DNA of 64,000 bases from Planctomycetota bacterium (GCA_026692845.1 JAPLNM010000098.1:25986-89985), one strand, 5' to 3'; shown: positions 26,620-35,640, numbered from the stretch's first letter. Numbers and translations: made by a program. Notes: generated from the letters alone by a model not told the origin.

Positions 26620-27480
26620 ATGGTTAAACTCGGTGCCCACATGAGCATCGCCGGCGGCTATTACAAGGCCGTCGATGCAGCATCGCAGTTCGATATGGAT
26701 GTCGTGCAGCTATTTACCAAGAACAACAACCAATGGAACGCCAAGGAGATCCTTGGCACGGAGGTCGATCGGTTCGCCCAATCCCTCAAAGAATCCGGGG
26801 TTAGCAACCCCCTATCGCACGCCTCGTATCTGATCAATCTGGCCTCACCCAAAGAGGAACTCTGGAACAAGAGCATCGATGGAATGGTCATCGAATGGCA
26901 ACGGGCAGAGCTGTTGGGACTCGATGGCGTCGTGGTCCATCCCGGAGCCTTTGTCGACTCGGATGAAGCATCGGGAATGCAGAGGATTGTCGATGCGGTG
27001 GCCAAGGTAGCCGAGCAAGTCAGCGCCAAGGACTCTTGGCTGCTGCTCGAAAACACCGCTGGCCAAGGATCGTGTTTGGGCTGGAGCATGGAACAGCTCG
27101 GCTGGATGCTCGCGCGGACAGGCGAGTCGATGCGCGTCGGGGTCTGTTTCGATACCTGCCATGCGCACGCGGCAGGTTATGATTTCTCGAGTCTCAGCGG
27201 GTTCCAGGCATGGGAGAAGGACGCCAAGAAGCATGGAGTGCTCGAAGCGATTCGCGCACTGCATTTGAACGACAGCAAGAAAGGTTGCGGATCGCGCGTC
27301 GATCGGCACGAACATATCGGCCTGGGCACCATCGGCCGCGAGGGCTTTGAACGCGTCCTCAAGCACCGGGTCTTGAAGAAATGGCCGATGTATCTTGAGA
27401 CCGAAAAAGGACAGGACGACAGCGGCCAGGAATGGGACGCGATCAACCTTCGCGCCCTTCGCGAACTAGCCAACGCCTAG
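26620..27480 (+). CDS. nfo: Deoxyribonuclease IV (AP endonuclease, Nfo)
   Basis: Cuts DNA 5' of abasic sites in base excision repair using three zinc ions. 286 residues, the usual family length. Zinc ligands are visible in order: 'GAHMSIAGG' (His7), 'SHASYLIN', 'VVHPGAF' (His), 'LLENTAGQG' (Glu), 'CFDTCHAHAAGYD' (Asp, His), 'LHLNDSKKGCGSRVDRHEHIGLG' (His, Asp, His) and 'LETEKGQDD' (Glu) near the C-terminus. Convergent with the lipoprotein gene at 27496; there is no obvious terminator in the 15-base gap. Confidence 0.95.
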   Translation: MVKLGAHMSIAGGYYKAVDAASQFDMDVVQLFTKNNNQWNAKEILGTEVDRFAQSLKESGVSNPLSHASYLINLASPKEELWNKSIDGMVIEWQRAELLGLDGVVVHPGAFVDSDEASGMQRIVDAVAKVAEQVSAKDSWLLLENTAGQGSCLGWSMEQLGWMLARTGESMRVGVCFDTCHAHAAGYDFSSLSGFQAWEKDAKKHGVLEAIRALHLNDSKKGCGSRVDRHEHIGLGTIGREGFERVLKHRVLKKWPMYLETEKGQDDSGQEWDAINLRALRELANA

Positions 27481-27495
27481 TCGCCGCCCGGTGGC

Positions 27496-28623
27496 TTAAG
27501 GGCTCAAGTTGGCTTTGGCCAAGCGATCGCGGTAGATACGCAGTCCGCTCAGACCGTGGTAAAGTCCCCCGCATTCGAGCTCGACGTCGGAGGCCGACTC
27601 GAGCCAATCGCAAAGTCTTTCCACGGACCGTTGCATCCAAGGCGCAGTGAGCTCACCGGGTTCGATCGCATAGGCGAGGAACTCGAGCGTATGGCCGGTA
27701 GTCCCGATGCGCGTGCTCAAATCGGCGCTGGTTCCAGGTCGGATGGTGTAGTTGGTCGAAAAGCTGCCGTCGGTGTTCTGGTACTTCTTGATCGTCTCGA
27801 CGGCTTGGTCGACGGCCTGCTTGGCTGCTAGCCATCCGCCTCGGAATGGCAAATCCCTTTTCTTCCAGTAGCGAACCGTATGGGCAAGCCCCATCAATCG
27901 GTGCATACCACCGCATGGGCTCTCTGCAAGATCCTGTTTGGCTTCGAACTCCGCGAGCGGTTCGAGCGTCCATTCTTTGCCGTCGGCAGCCGTCCAGGTG
28001 AGCTCATCGGGAAACAGGTTCGTCAGTGCAATCAAGGTCCAGCTATACTCGCGGTAGGGATTGTTGGGAACCAAATGCTGCGCTGTGCGACCCCAATCGG
28101 CGATCGTCAGGGTTTGATCGCCCAGGCGAATCGGTGTGCTCAATGGCAAGGATGCTTGGGACAGATATCCGAGAAATTGATCGACGTGGCCTTGGCCGAC
28201 ATAACTACCGGCCTCGACGTAGGCTTGAACACTCGGCCGTTGCGTGCTAGCGAGTACCGCTCCGGTATCGATTTCCCATCCGCGCATCTGGCCACCTTGG
28301 AGCAGGTACTCCAGAGCCGGAACGCTTTTTCCATCGACCTGGAGTTTTAGATCGTTTCCATAAGCCACCACACCATGGGCAACTTGCCAAGCGGCGTTGC
28401 GGTCGACGTCGAGCAATCGTCGATCGCGATTGAAGGCAAGGGTCTGATCGATCCGTTCGACAAGCGAGCCGTTAGAGACCAGTCGATTCGAATCGGCCGG
28501 TTGCGTAGGGTCCGAGGCGAGCGGAGCATTCGGTTCGCACCCGCCCAAGAGCAGGCAAAGCCCAGCGGTGGCAAATGCGATTCGATGTGGTATCAAGCGT
28601 GTTGGTAGGACACGTGCTGGCAT
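27496..28623 (-). CDS. Lipoprotein of unknown function, possible alpha/alpha-toroid
   Basis: 375 residues with a lipoprotein signal peptide: basic start, hydrophobic core, lipobox LLGGC with Cys29. The mature part has regularly spaced helices with Gly/Trp-rich turns ('GWLAAKQAVDQAVETIKKYQNTDGSFS', 'GLAHTVRYWKK', 'GTTGHTLEFLAYAIE'), reminiscent of terpenoid-cyclase-like or glycosidase toroids; 'QNTDGSF' resembles a QW-type turn. No catalytic motif is recognised, so the fold suggestion is inference. It starts five bases after the App1-like gene ends, so the two are probably cotranscribed. Confidence 0.65.
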   Translation of the reverse strand: MPARVLPTRLIPHRIAFATAGLCLLLGGCEPNAPLASDPTQPADSNRLVSNGSLVERIDQTLAFNRDRRLLDVDRNAAWQVAHGVVAYGNDLKLQVDGKSVPALEYLLQGGQMRGWEIDTGAVLASTQRPSVQAYVEAGSYVGQGHVDQFLGYLSQASLPLSTPIRLGDQTLTIADWGRTAQHLVPNNPYREYSWTLIALTNLFPDELTWTAADGKEWTLEPLAEFEAKQDLAESPCGGMHRLMGLAHTVRYWKKRDLPFRGGWLAAKQAVDQAVETIKKYQNTDGSFSTNYTIRPGTSADLSTRIGTTGHTLEFLAYAIEPGELTAPWMQRSVERLCDWLESASDVELECGGLYHGLSGLRIYRDRLAKANLSP

Positions 28624-28628
28624 AACGA

Positions 28629-29651
28629 TTAGGTAGGCGAGGCGCCGAGTTGCTTAGCGTTGGAATAGACTTGGATCGGAGCGATCATTCCGTAGCGTTT
28701 ATAGATCTTGTGCAAACGCGGCGGATCGATCGGGTTGGCATCGATTTGGCGGATGCAGATACGGACGATTTGTTTGGGATACTTCGATGCGATCTTGGCA
28801 TACATCTCCGGATCCTTTTCACCGCTGTCGCCGACGAGCACAAAGTGACGGTAGGGCATGCGTTTGACCATGTTGTTGATCACACCAAACTTGCTTTTGC
28901 GGCGGATGATCAGCCATTTTTTGATCAGCTCGTCCCTGAGTCGGAACCATTTCAGGTGCATGCTGCCGACGGGGAATTCCGCGGCGCAGAGAAACTCGTT
29001 GAGCGCGTCATAGATTTGCCAGGGGCTGCTGCTGACGTAGTGGAACGTCGCGCCGCGGGATGCCCATTCTTGGTAGATCTCGGCCATCCCCTCGATGGCC
29101 GTAAAGGGTTCGGCGAAGGTTCGCCGGAGCATCTTTCGGCGGCTGCACACATCGGTCTGTTTGATCGTATCATCGATATCGGTGATCACGCTCACGCCGG
29201 TATCATCGGTCAAGAACACAGGGCTGCTGATCGGTCGCATGCCGTTGTCCCATTGGATCGTGCATTGGCTGTGGGAATCGAGTTGGGATCGAGGCAGATC
29301 GAGTCGGCATTGGAACAGGCCGCTGGACTTGGACTTTCCAGACAGGACATACTGTTGGTTTGCGATCGAGACGCGGATTCGTTCGTGCGCGATGGGGCTG
29401 ACGAGGAACCCGTGGATTCGATCCTGAAACAGTGCGCTCTTGGCCGTGGACTCATCGAGATCCAGCGCTCGGATGAAGGCTTTGAGCATAAGCCGTTTTC
29501 CTAGCGACGGAGCGGCATTTAGGCAGATACGGCCTTGGACCTGAATCCGCCAGAGCGAACCTCGTTCGATGGGATAGCCAATCGTCGGGTAGAGTTGGAC
29601 TTCGGTTTGCGGCTCCAGGGATGCTGGGTCCCATGATCGGTTGGCATCCAA
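28629..29651 (-). CDS. App1-like phosphatidate phosphatase (DUF2183)
   Basis: 340 residues. The C-terminal catalytic domain has the HAD-type DxDxT motif in 'SVITDIDDTIKQTDV' (about residues 150-164), followed by 'YVSSSPWQIYDALNEFL' and 'RHFVLVGDSGEKDPEMYAKIASKYP' with the conserved D-S-G-E-x-D. The N-terminal half is a beta-rich domain ('GSLWRIQVQGRICLN'). Yeast App1 dephosphorylates phosphatidate; bacterial members may do the same at the membrane. The reading frame has only a TTG at 29651 as an early start; the next ATG (residue 55) would cut into the conserved N-terminal domain, so TTG is used. Confidence 0.8.
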   Translation of the reverse strand: MDANRSWDPASLEPQTEVQLYPTIGYPIERGSLWRIQVQGRICLNAAPSLGKRLMLKAFIRALDLDESTAKSALFQDRIHGFLVSPIAHERIRVSIANQQYVLSGKSKSSGLFQCRLDLPRSQLDSHSQCTIQWDNGMRPISSPVFLTDDTGVSVITDIDDTIKQTDVCSRRKMLRRTFAEPFTAIEGMAEIYQEWASRGATFHYVSSSPWQIYDALNEFLCAAEFPVGSMHLKWFRLRDELIKKWLIIRRKSKFGVINNMVKRMPYRHFVLVGDSGEKDPEMYAKIASKYPKQIVRICIRQIDANPIDPPRLHKIYKRYGMIAPIQVYSNAKQLGASPT

Positions 29652-29699
29652 GGGCTAAGCGTCTCCGGGGTTAGGTTGCATTGGCAATGTCGCGAGTGA

Positions 29700-30782
29700 C
29701 TATCCCAATTGTACTTGGCGTCGTTCATGGATCGAACGGAAAATCGCTTCGGCGAGCACAACGTCCTGAAGGGCTTCGTGGGCATCGAGCGGATTGAAAC
29801 GATTGTCGGGAATAACGGGTTTTCCTTGAATCCAGCCCGCGAAGGCTAGGAGTTGGTCGGCCCTGGACCACTTGCTTTGGGATGGGAATTCCGAGCTGAG
29901 GCTGGCCAACTGGCCTTGGACTCGCAGATGGCCTTGGCCCTTGTAGTTCAGGCTCACGGCCCCGTGGGCGATTGTCCCGTTGGCGAAACCGAGGGTCCAA
30001 GTGACCGACTCATCGAGGGAGGCGAATTTCCGAGCATCGGTCTTGGTTTCTTGGGCGATGATCCAAACGGGATCCGATCCGGCCCAAAGCCGAGAGGTGC
30101 GAAGCACATCGATGCCGGCTTGAAGGACCGCACCGCCGCCGCAAAGGGCCCGATCCAGACGCCAGGAGTTCGGTTGGTCGATTCGAAGGGATTGGGCCGC
30201 ATCGATCGACGCAATGGTGCCAAAGCACTTCGAGGACAGAGCAAGCGGCGCGCTTGCCACGGCTAAGCGTCGCGAGTGTCTGGACGACGCATCGATCATC
30301 TTGCGGCACTCGACCGAGTCGGTGGCCATAGGGGATTCGCAAAAGACGTGCTTGCCAGCCTCGGCAGCCCGGACGGCCAACTCGCAGTGCATTCCTGTGG
30401 GGACTGCTAGGTAAACGATATCGATCGCATCGTCGGCGACGATACGGTCGAATGACTCGTAGTCATAGACGTGGCTCCGATCGATACTCCAGGCCTTTGC
30501 GTAGGCTTGTGCTTTGCTCGCATCGCCTGAGACGAGTGCCGAGATGCGGCAAAGGGGATGATTGGCAAGCAGCGGGCCGACGTTTCGTGTGCTCTGAGCG
30601 CCCAGGCCGACCAGGGCGATCCCAAATGGACCAGCAAGAGGCGCCCCAGCAAGACGCGCGGGCGCAAGGCTCGCCGGGCCAAGACGCGCTGGAGTCTCTG
30701 AGGCCCCCACCTGGGTGTGCACAGCTCCCAGGACAGCGGCAGAGGAAACGGCTGAGAGAAACTCGCGTCGTGTGTTGGTCAT
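29700..30782 (-). CDS. Gfo/Idh/MocA-like protein with degenerate active site, Tat-type signal
   Basis: 360 residues from ATG 30782, chosen because it gives a twin-arginine signal (TRREFLSAVSSAAVLGA) and because a -10-like TATAAT lies at 30826-30831. The Rossmann motif 'IALVGLGAQSTRNVGP' is intact. The EKP motif, whose lysine is normally catalytic, reads CESP ('GKHVFCESPMA'), and the GxHxxD motif reads 'GGGAVLQAGIDVLRT' (His to Asp, Asp to Arg). The fold and nucleotide binding are therefore supported, dehydrogenase activity is doubtful. N-terminal residues 33-48 carry degenerate LAPARLAGAPLAGP repeats. Confidence 0.78.
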   Translation of the reverse strand: MTNTRREFLSAVSSAAVLGAVHTQVGASETPARLGPASLAPARLAGAPLAGPFGIALVGLGAQSTRNVGPLLANHPLCRISALVSGDASKAQAYAKAWSIDRSHVYDYESFDRIVADDAIDIVYLAVPTGMHCELAVRAAEAGKHVFCESPMATDSVECRKMIDASSRHSRRLAVASAPLALSSKCFGTIASIDAAQSLRIDQPNSWRLDRALCGGGAVLQAGIDVLRTSRLWAGSDPVWIIAQETKTDARKFASLDESVTWTLGFANGTIAHGAVSLNYKGQGHLRVQGQLASLSSEFPSQSKWSRADQLLAFAGWIQGKPVIPDNRFNPLDAHEALQDVVLAEAIFRSIHERRQVQLG

Positions 30783-30825
30783 GTCGATTTGCTTTCGGAT
30801 TCGGGGAGCGGATATTCGGATCGCC

Positions 30826-30831
30826 ATTATA
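30826..30831 (-). promoter_or_regulatory. Possible -10 element (TATAAT)
   Basis: On the minus strand TATAAT lies 44 bases upstream of ATG 30782. A matching -35 is not evident. Confidence 0.35.
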
Positions 30832-30857
30832 ACCTAAAGCATCGGCATGCTTAGGAT

Positions 30858-31940
30858 TCAGGACGAAGACAATGGGGTTTCGGGGGATTCCTTGGCATTT
30901 GTCAAAATCGAAGGCTCCTTGGCAAGCTCAGGGGCTCCTGCTGGTTTGCCATGCGGTGCGGCTTTCGGTGCGTTCAACAGAACAGTCACAGCGCCGAGGA
31001 TCCCCAGCAGTAGAGAACCTGCGAACATCGCATTGAGACTATCGAACTTTCCTTTTTCGACGATGCTCGCGATGGTGTTGATCACCGGAGCAAAACCGAA
31101 GACAAGCGGCATGATGAAGATCGGCTTGCCGCCGTAGGTAAATGCCAGGATGATCCCAAGGGCGCCCATCGCACCGCAGGTTCCCGCTAAGATCGACCAG
31201 ATCATCCCTGGCAATTGGTAGGCGCTGGTTTGATGCATCGCCATCGATTCAAGCAGCACAACCGGGATGATCACGGCGATGAGGAAATAGGCGATGCCGA
31301 CGCAGCAGAAGGGTCGGAGTCGCGAACCGCCCATCTTGGATTGTCCGATGTGCAAGAAAGGTCCGTAGGAGCCCCAGCACAGCACAGCCATGGCGATCGA
31401 GAGTCCGACTGCCAACCAATTCAAAGCGACCTCACCATCAACGGCTTTCGGCTGCGGCTTGTTCAAAAACACTCCGATCATCCCCAAGGCGACCATGCCC
31501 ATACCGACGAGAAACATCGGCTTGATCTGCTTGAAGGATTTGTTCAGGTACGATGTAAGCAGCGTGTTGACTACCGGAGCGCCACCAAAGACGATCGGCA
31601 TGACAAAGATGGCTTGGGCTTTGAACGCCAGAGCCAGGGTCACTCCGAGGGCTCCTAAAGCTCCGACGGTCCCGGCAAACAACGCCATGATCGTCCCGCT
31701 GACGGACCAGAATCCGGTTTCGCGTTTGCGGTTCAGTAAGGCCACTGGGACCAGGACGGCGATAAGAAAATACGCCAGTCCGACACCGACAAACGCACGC
31801 AGGGAAACACCGATTTCACCTTGAAAGGTTTTCTCTTTGAGCTCCATCAAGGAAGTGCCTTTGTGGAGCACGATGCCGTAGATGCCCCAAAAGAAGGCGG
31901 TCATTGCGGTAAAGAGCAAGACGAAAGGGAGTTTGGACAT
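30858..31940 (-). CDS. Ten-segment membrane protein with internal duplication (DMT/RhaT-like fold)
   Basis: 360 residues, about ten hydrophobic segments. The two halves match each other: 'AFFWGIYGIVLHKG' with 'VLCWGSYGPFLHIG', 'GLAYFLIAVLVPVALL' with 'GIAYFLIAVIIPVVLL', and 'VGALGALGVTLALAF...IFVMPIVFGGAPVVNTL' with 'CGAMGALGIILAFTY...IFIMPLVFGFAPVINTI'. This five-plus-five repeat is the architecture of drug/metabolite transporters and related sugar carriers. The C-terminal 35 residues are hydrophilic. No substrate can be assigned. Confidence 0.75.
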   Translation of the reverse strand: MSKLPFVLLFTAMTAFFWGIYGIVLHKGTSLMELKEKTFQGEIGVSLRAFVGVGLAYFLIAVLVPVALLNRKRETGFWSVSGTIMALFAGTVGALGALGVTLALAFKAQAIFVMPIVFGGAPVVNTLLTSYLNKSFKQIKPMFLVGMGMVALGMIGVFLNKPQPKAVDGEVALNWLAVGLSIAMAVLCWGSYGPFLHIGQSKMGGSRLRPFCCVGIAYFLIAVIIPVVLLESMAMHQTSAYQLPGMIWSILAGTCGAMGALGIILAFTYGGKPIFIMPLVFGFAPVINTIASIVEKGKFDSLNAMFAGSLLLGILGAVTVLLNAPKAAPHGKPAGAPELAKEPSILTNAKESPETPLSSS

Positions 31941-31947
31941 GGATGCT

Positions 31948-32056
31948 CTATCTAGTCTATCTAGGAAGTGGGATAGGAATATCAGGGGAATCGGTCAACT
32001 GTAATCTAGCGACGGTAATCTAGCGACGAATTTATTTCACGGCTTTATTTCACGGC
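31948..32056 (-). repeat. Three short tandem duplications in a row at the 3' end of nadA
   Basis: ctatctagt/ctatctagg (31948-31956, 31957-31965), gtaatctagcgacg twice (32001-32014, 32015-32028) and tttatttcacggc twice (32031-32043, 32044-32056). The last pair duplicates the nadA stop codon and the two codons before it. Unit lengths are 9, 14 and 13. Confidence 0.9.
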
Positions 32057-33181
32057 GAGCATGCGTTCCAAGGCGATCAGCGACCAGCGAGCGACGTCCT
32101 CTTTGACGTGGATCTGGTTGACGACGGTTCCTTGAACGATGTTTTCGAGGCACCAGCAAAGGTGCGCAAGATCGATTCGATACATCGTCGCGCACATGCA
32201 AACCAGCGGAGACAGGAAGTGGATCTGTTGTTCGGGGTGTTGTTCTTTGAGGCGATTGACCAAGTGGAGTTCGGTACCGATGGCCCATTGGGTACCGGGT
32301 GGAGCCTTCTTGACTGTCTCGATGATTTTGCTCGTCGAGCCTGAGATATCGGCGATGTCGTTGACCTCTTGGGGGCATTCGGGGTGGACGAGGATCTGGA
32401 TGCCGGGATACTTTTTACGAAATTCATGAACGTGGGACGCTTGGAACATTTGGTGGACCGAGCAGTGCCCCTTCCAGAGGATGACTTTCGAGTCCTCGAT
32501 GGCTTGTCGGCTGTTTCCGCCGTGTTCTTCTTCGTGTGGATTCCAGATGGGCATTTGGGAATTGGGGATTCCCATCTTCAGGGCGGTGTTTCGACCGAGG
32601 TGTTGGTCGGGAAAAAAGAAGACCCGTTTGCGTTGTGCGAAGGACCATTCCAAGACGGCTTTGGCGTTGCTGCTGGTGCACACGATGCCGCCATGCTTTC
32701 CGCAGAAGGCTTTGAGGCTCGCGGCGCTGTTGATGTAGGTCACCGGGGTGAGGTCTTGGGTGTCGATGACTTCGGAGAGTTGACTCCAAGCCGACTCGAC
32801 TTGACGGATCGCGGCCATATCGGCCATCGAGCATCCGGCGGCCATGTCGGGCAGGACGACGGCCACGCGTTGACCGCTGCGCTCTTGGAGCTTCTCGGGG
32901 CGATTGGCCAGGATGTCGGCCGTTTCGGCCATGAAGTGCACGCCGCAGAAAACGATGCTGCGGCAATCGGGGCTGTCGGCAGCGAGCTTGCTCAATTGAT
33001 AGGAATCGCCTGTCAGGTCTGCATGCTTGATGACTTCATCTTGTTGGTAATGGTGGCCGAGGATGAGCAAGCTTTTACCGAGCGTTTTTTTCGCTTGTGC
33101 GATCCGCTCGCAAAGCTCCTCGTTACCCAGCTGGCGATAGGGTGCAAAGGGTTTGGAAGAGTCGAGGGTTGCGTTGATCAT
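32045..33181 (-). CDS. nadA: Quinolinate synthase NadA
   Basis: Condenses iminoaspartate with dihydroxyacetone phosphate to quinolinate in de novo NAD synthesis, with one [4Fe-4S] cluster. 378 residues from ATG 33181 (MINATL); a TTG four codons upstream is unlikely. Motifs: 'ILGHHYQQDEVIKHADLTGDSYQLS' region (residues 41-66), cluster Cys in 'SIVFCGVHFMAE', 'GGIVCTSSNA' and 'LVHPECPQEV', and 'GTELHLVNRL' further on. No nadB or nadC is adjacent. It lies downstream of accD on the same strand (50-base gap), perhaps in one transcript starting at rpe. Confidence 0.94.
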   Translation of the reverse strand: MINATLDSSKPFAPYRQLGNEELCERIAQAKKTLGKSLLILGHHYQQDEVIKHADLTGDSYQLSKLAADSPDCRSIVFCGVHFMAETADILANRPEKLQERSGQRVAVVLPDMAAGCSMADMAAIRQVESAWSQLSEVIDTQDLTPVTYINSAASLKAFCGKHGGIVCTSSNAKAVLEWSFAQRKRVFFFPDQHLGRNTALKMGIPNSQMPIWNPHEEEHGGNSRQAIEDSKVILWKGHCSVHQMFQASHVHEFRKKYPGIQILVHPECPQEVNDIADISGSTSKIIETVKKAPPGTQWAIGTELHLVNRLKEQHPEQQIHFLSPLVCMCATMYRIDLAHLCWCLENIVQGTVVNQIHVKEDVARWSLIALERMLAVK

Positions 33182-33231
33182 GCTGATTCCCAAAGCGCAA
33201 GGCCGGTGGGTCGGCCGGGGGTGAGTTTGAG

Positions 33232-34089
33232 TTATTGTTTACCGCAGTAGTCGATAGCGGCTGCGATTTCGGTTTTGAGGCGGAAGCGTTCGACGATACG
33301 ATCGATGTAGCCATGCTCGAGTAAAAATTCGCTTGTTTGGAAGCCTTCGGGAAGCTCGATTCGGATGGTGGCTTTGATGGTCCTTGGACCTGCAAACCCG
33401 ATAAGGGCTTTGGGTTCGGCGAACACCAGATCCCCGAGGCTTGCGAAACTTGCGGCCACGCCTCCCATGGTGGGGTTGGTCAGGACGCTGATAAAGAAAC
33501 CACCCGAGGCATCGTAGCGAGCCAAGGCCGCAGAGACCTTGGCCATCTGCATAAGCGATAAAATCCCTTCGTGCATCCGTGCTCCGCCCCCCGAACCGCT
33601 GACGATGATCAAGGGCAGATGATGCTCGGTGGCCCGTTCGATCAGTCGCGTGAGCCGTTCGCCGACAACCGAGCCCATGCTGCCCATGATGAAAGCCGAG
33701 TCGGTCACTGCGATCGCCACGCGCCGAGCGCGGATCATCCCCGTTCCACATAGAGCCGCGTCGGTCAGGCCCGTGCGCGACTGTTCGGCGGTGAGTCGAT
33801 CGGCGTACGATTTTTTATCCGAGAATTTCAGCGGGTCGGAAGGCAAAACGTGTTCGTCATGGGCCTCAAACGTCCCATCGTCGAGCAATTGGGCGATTCG
33901 CTCCCAGGCCGATACGTAGTTGTGATAGCGGCACTTGGGGCAGATGCTCAGGTTTTTCTCGAGTTCTTTGCGGTAGATCGACTCTCCGCATCCTGGGCAT
34001 CGGACCCAGAGTCCCTCGGGAATTCCTCGTTTCATAGCGGGCGATGGCCCGGAAGTCGGTTCGGTATTGGACGGATCAGCGATGGCCAT
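33232..34089 (-). CDS. accD: Acetyl-CoA carboxylase carboxyltransferase subunit beta
   Basis: Beta subunit of the carboxyltransferase that makes malonyl-CoA for fatty acid synthesis. 285 residues with the N-terminal zinc ribbon CPGC...CPKC (residues 34-37 and 53-56 region), then '[27 protein letters not shown]', '[21 protein letters not shown]' (oxyanion-hole glycines), '[16 protein letters not shown]', '[19 protein letters not shown]'. The alpha subunit gene is not nearby, which is common. Confidence 0.94.
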   Translation of the reverse strand: MAIADPSNTEPTSGPSPAMKRGIPEGLWVRCPGCGESIYRKELEKNLSICPKCRYHNYVSAWERIAQLLDDGTFEAHDEHVLPSDPLKFSDKKSYADRLTAEQSRTGLTDAALCGTGMIRARRVAIAVTDSAFIMGSMGSVVGERLTRLIERATEHHLPLIIVSGSGGGARMHEGILSLMQMAKVSAALARYDASGGFFISVLTNPTMGGVAASFASLGDLVFAEPKALIGFAGPRTIKATIRIELPEGFQTSEFLLEHGYIDRIVERFRLKTEIAAAIDYCGKQ

Positions 34090-34183
34090 GACTCGAGGGT
34101 TGCTAGGGGGATTTCACCAAGGGCCCGTGGGTCCTAGTTTTAGCCTGAGTGTAGCGCTAGGGCAATTGATCCTCGTGGGCAAT

Positions 34184-34765
34184 CTAGGCCATGAGTTTCA
34201 AGGAGTCTTTGTCCGAGTCGATCAATTCCCAGGTTCCGTCGTCGCATTCGGACTTCCAAAAGTCATCGAACGGCGAGGATTTCAGTTGCGTCGCGACCAT
34301 GGAAGCAAGCGGCTCGGGGATAACGACCGCAATGACCTCTTTGGCGTGCTTTCTCTGAAGTTTTTGGAGTTGTTTGGCGACCCGGCGCAGGGCTTCTGCC
34401 ACCGTTTCTCCTTCGGGAGGGTGAAAAGAACTGGGGTCTTCCTGGACTTGGCGGTAGACTTTGGGCTGATGGCGCTTGATCTCCTCGATGCACTTGCCTT
34501 CCCAAAGCCCGTGGTCGAGGTTTCGGAGCCAATCGCAGATTTTCCACCTGCAGTTGGCTTTTTCCGCCAGCATCTTGGCCGTATCGCTGGCCGATTCGCA
34601 AGGACCGCAGTAGATCATCGCGATGGGGTATTTAGAGATCTGATCGATCGCTAAGAGGACTTGCTGTTTCCCGACTTCGGATAAAGGAATATCTAAACTC
34701 CCTTTCATCCGTTCCTGCTCGTCCAAGGCCGTGGCACCGGGACGAACGACCAACACTTGACTCAT
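34184..34765 (-). CDS. Histidine-phosphatase-fold protein lacking the catalytic histidines
   Basis: 193 residues with the phosphoglycerate-mutase-like layout, but the RHG motif near the N-terminus is 'VRPGATALDEQ': the phosphorylated His is Pro. The second catalytic His, normally in a 'SHGG' context, falls in 'AVVIPEPLASM' (Pro again). 'GSLDIPLSEVGKQQ' and 'PPEGETVAEALRRVA' keep the family's Leu-Thr/Ser-x-x-G and E-S/T-motifs. I infer a non-enzymatic or repurposed member. It sits 21 bases after rpe and 94 before accD on the same strand. Confidence 0.72.
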   Translation of the reverse strand: MSQVLVVRPGATALDEQERMKGSLDIPLSEVGKQQVLLAIDQISKYPIAMIYCGPCESASDTAKMLAEKANCRWKICDWLRNLDHGLWEGKCIEEIKRHQPKVYRQVQEDPSSFHPPEGETVAEALRRVAKQLQKLQRKHAKEVIAVVIPEPLASMVATQLKSSPFDDFWKSECDDGTWELIDSDKDSLKLMA

Positions 34766-34786
34766 ATACCTAGAACTCCAAAAAGA

Positions 34787-35509
34787 CTACGCGTCGGACC
34801 CGGCCCCAAAGGCCTTGATTTGGCATCGCAATCGCGTCATCGCTTGGCAGTAATCTGCCTCGCGGAAAATAGCCGAACCTACGACAAGTAGGTCGGCACC
34901 ATGGGATGTGACCGACGCGATGGTCTGGCTATTGACCCCACCATCGACCTCCAACAGAAGGCTCGGTCCATAAGTTTCACGAAGATATTTCAAGCGTTCC
35001 AAGGCGATCGGATTGAAGGCTTGACCCCCAAATCCGGCTTGGACACTCATGACCAACACCAGATCGCATTCAGGGACAAATCGGAGCAATGCCTCCATCG
35101 GAGTCGATGGATTGATGGCAAGTCCTGCAGCCACCCCCGCTCCGCGGAGCTGGGCAAGCAAGTCCGAGGGCTCAGGCTCAGCCTCGATGTGAAACGTGAT
35201 GCAATCGGCCCCTGCATCGACAAAGGCTTTGGCAAACCTCTGCGGCGAAGCGATCATCAAGTGCACGTCGATCTTGAGCGTCGTGACGCGACGCAACGAC
35301 TCGACTATAGGCATGCCATACGTCAGGTTCGGTACGAATTGACCGTCCATGACATCCAGATGAAGCGCTTCGACACCCGCTTCTTCGAGCCGCTCGACTT
35401 CTTGCTGCAGATTGGCAAAATCGCAAAGAAGCAACGAGGGCAGAATCGCGGGGCGAATCCCCCGGAATAGTTTAAGAGTTTGCTCGACACGCGAACCGAT
35501 TTGGCTCAT
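34787..35509 (-). CDS. rpe: Ribulose-phosphate 3-epimerase
   Basis: Interconverts ribulose 5-phosphate and xylulose 5-phosphate. The frame is open up to 35752, but that would overlap the divergent uvrC start; ATG 35509 (MSQIGSRVEQ) gives 240 residues with the conserved core: 'ILPSLLLCDFANL', 'LHLDVMDGQFVPNLTYG' (metal ligands H and D), 'IDVHLMIASPQRF', 'ITFHIEAEP', 'VMSVQAGFGGQAF', 'LLEVDGGVN' and 'ADLLVVGSAIF'. First gene of a possible minus-strand cluster with the phosphatase-like gene, accD and nadA. Confidence 0.93.
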   Translation of the reverse strand: MSQIGSRVEQTLKLFRGIRPAILPSLLLCDFANLQQEVERLEEAGVEALHLDVMDGQFVPNLTYGMPIVESLRRVTTLKIDVHLMIASPQRFAKAFVDAGADCITFHIEAEPEPSDLLAQLRGAGVAAGLAINPSTPMEALLRFVPECDLVLVMSVQAGFGGQAFNPIALERLKYLRETYGPSLLLEVDGGVNSQTIASVTSHGADLLVVGSAIFREADYCQAMTRLRCQIKAFGAGSDA

Positions 35510-35640
35510 AAAGGATATGCATGCAAGGAATGGCAGGTTCGAATCGACCCGCTCGACACAAACCACCATAAAGCCCCACGGGGGCTTGTACAAGAGGCAA
35601 AATTTTGTGTAGCGGGAAAGCAACGCGAAAAACCACCCAA

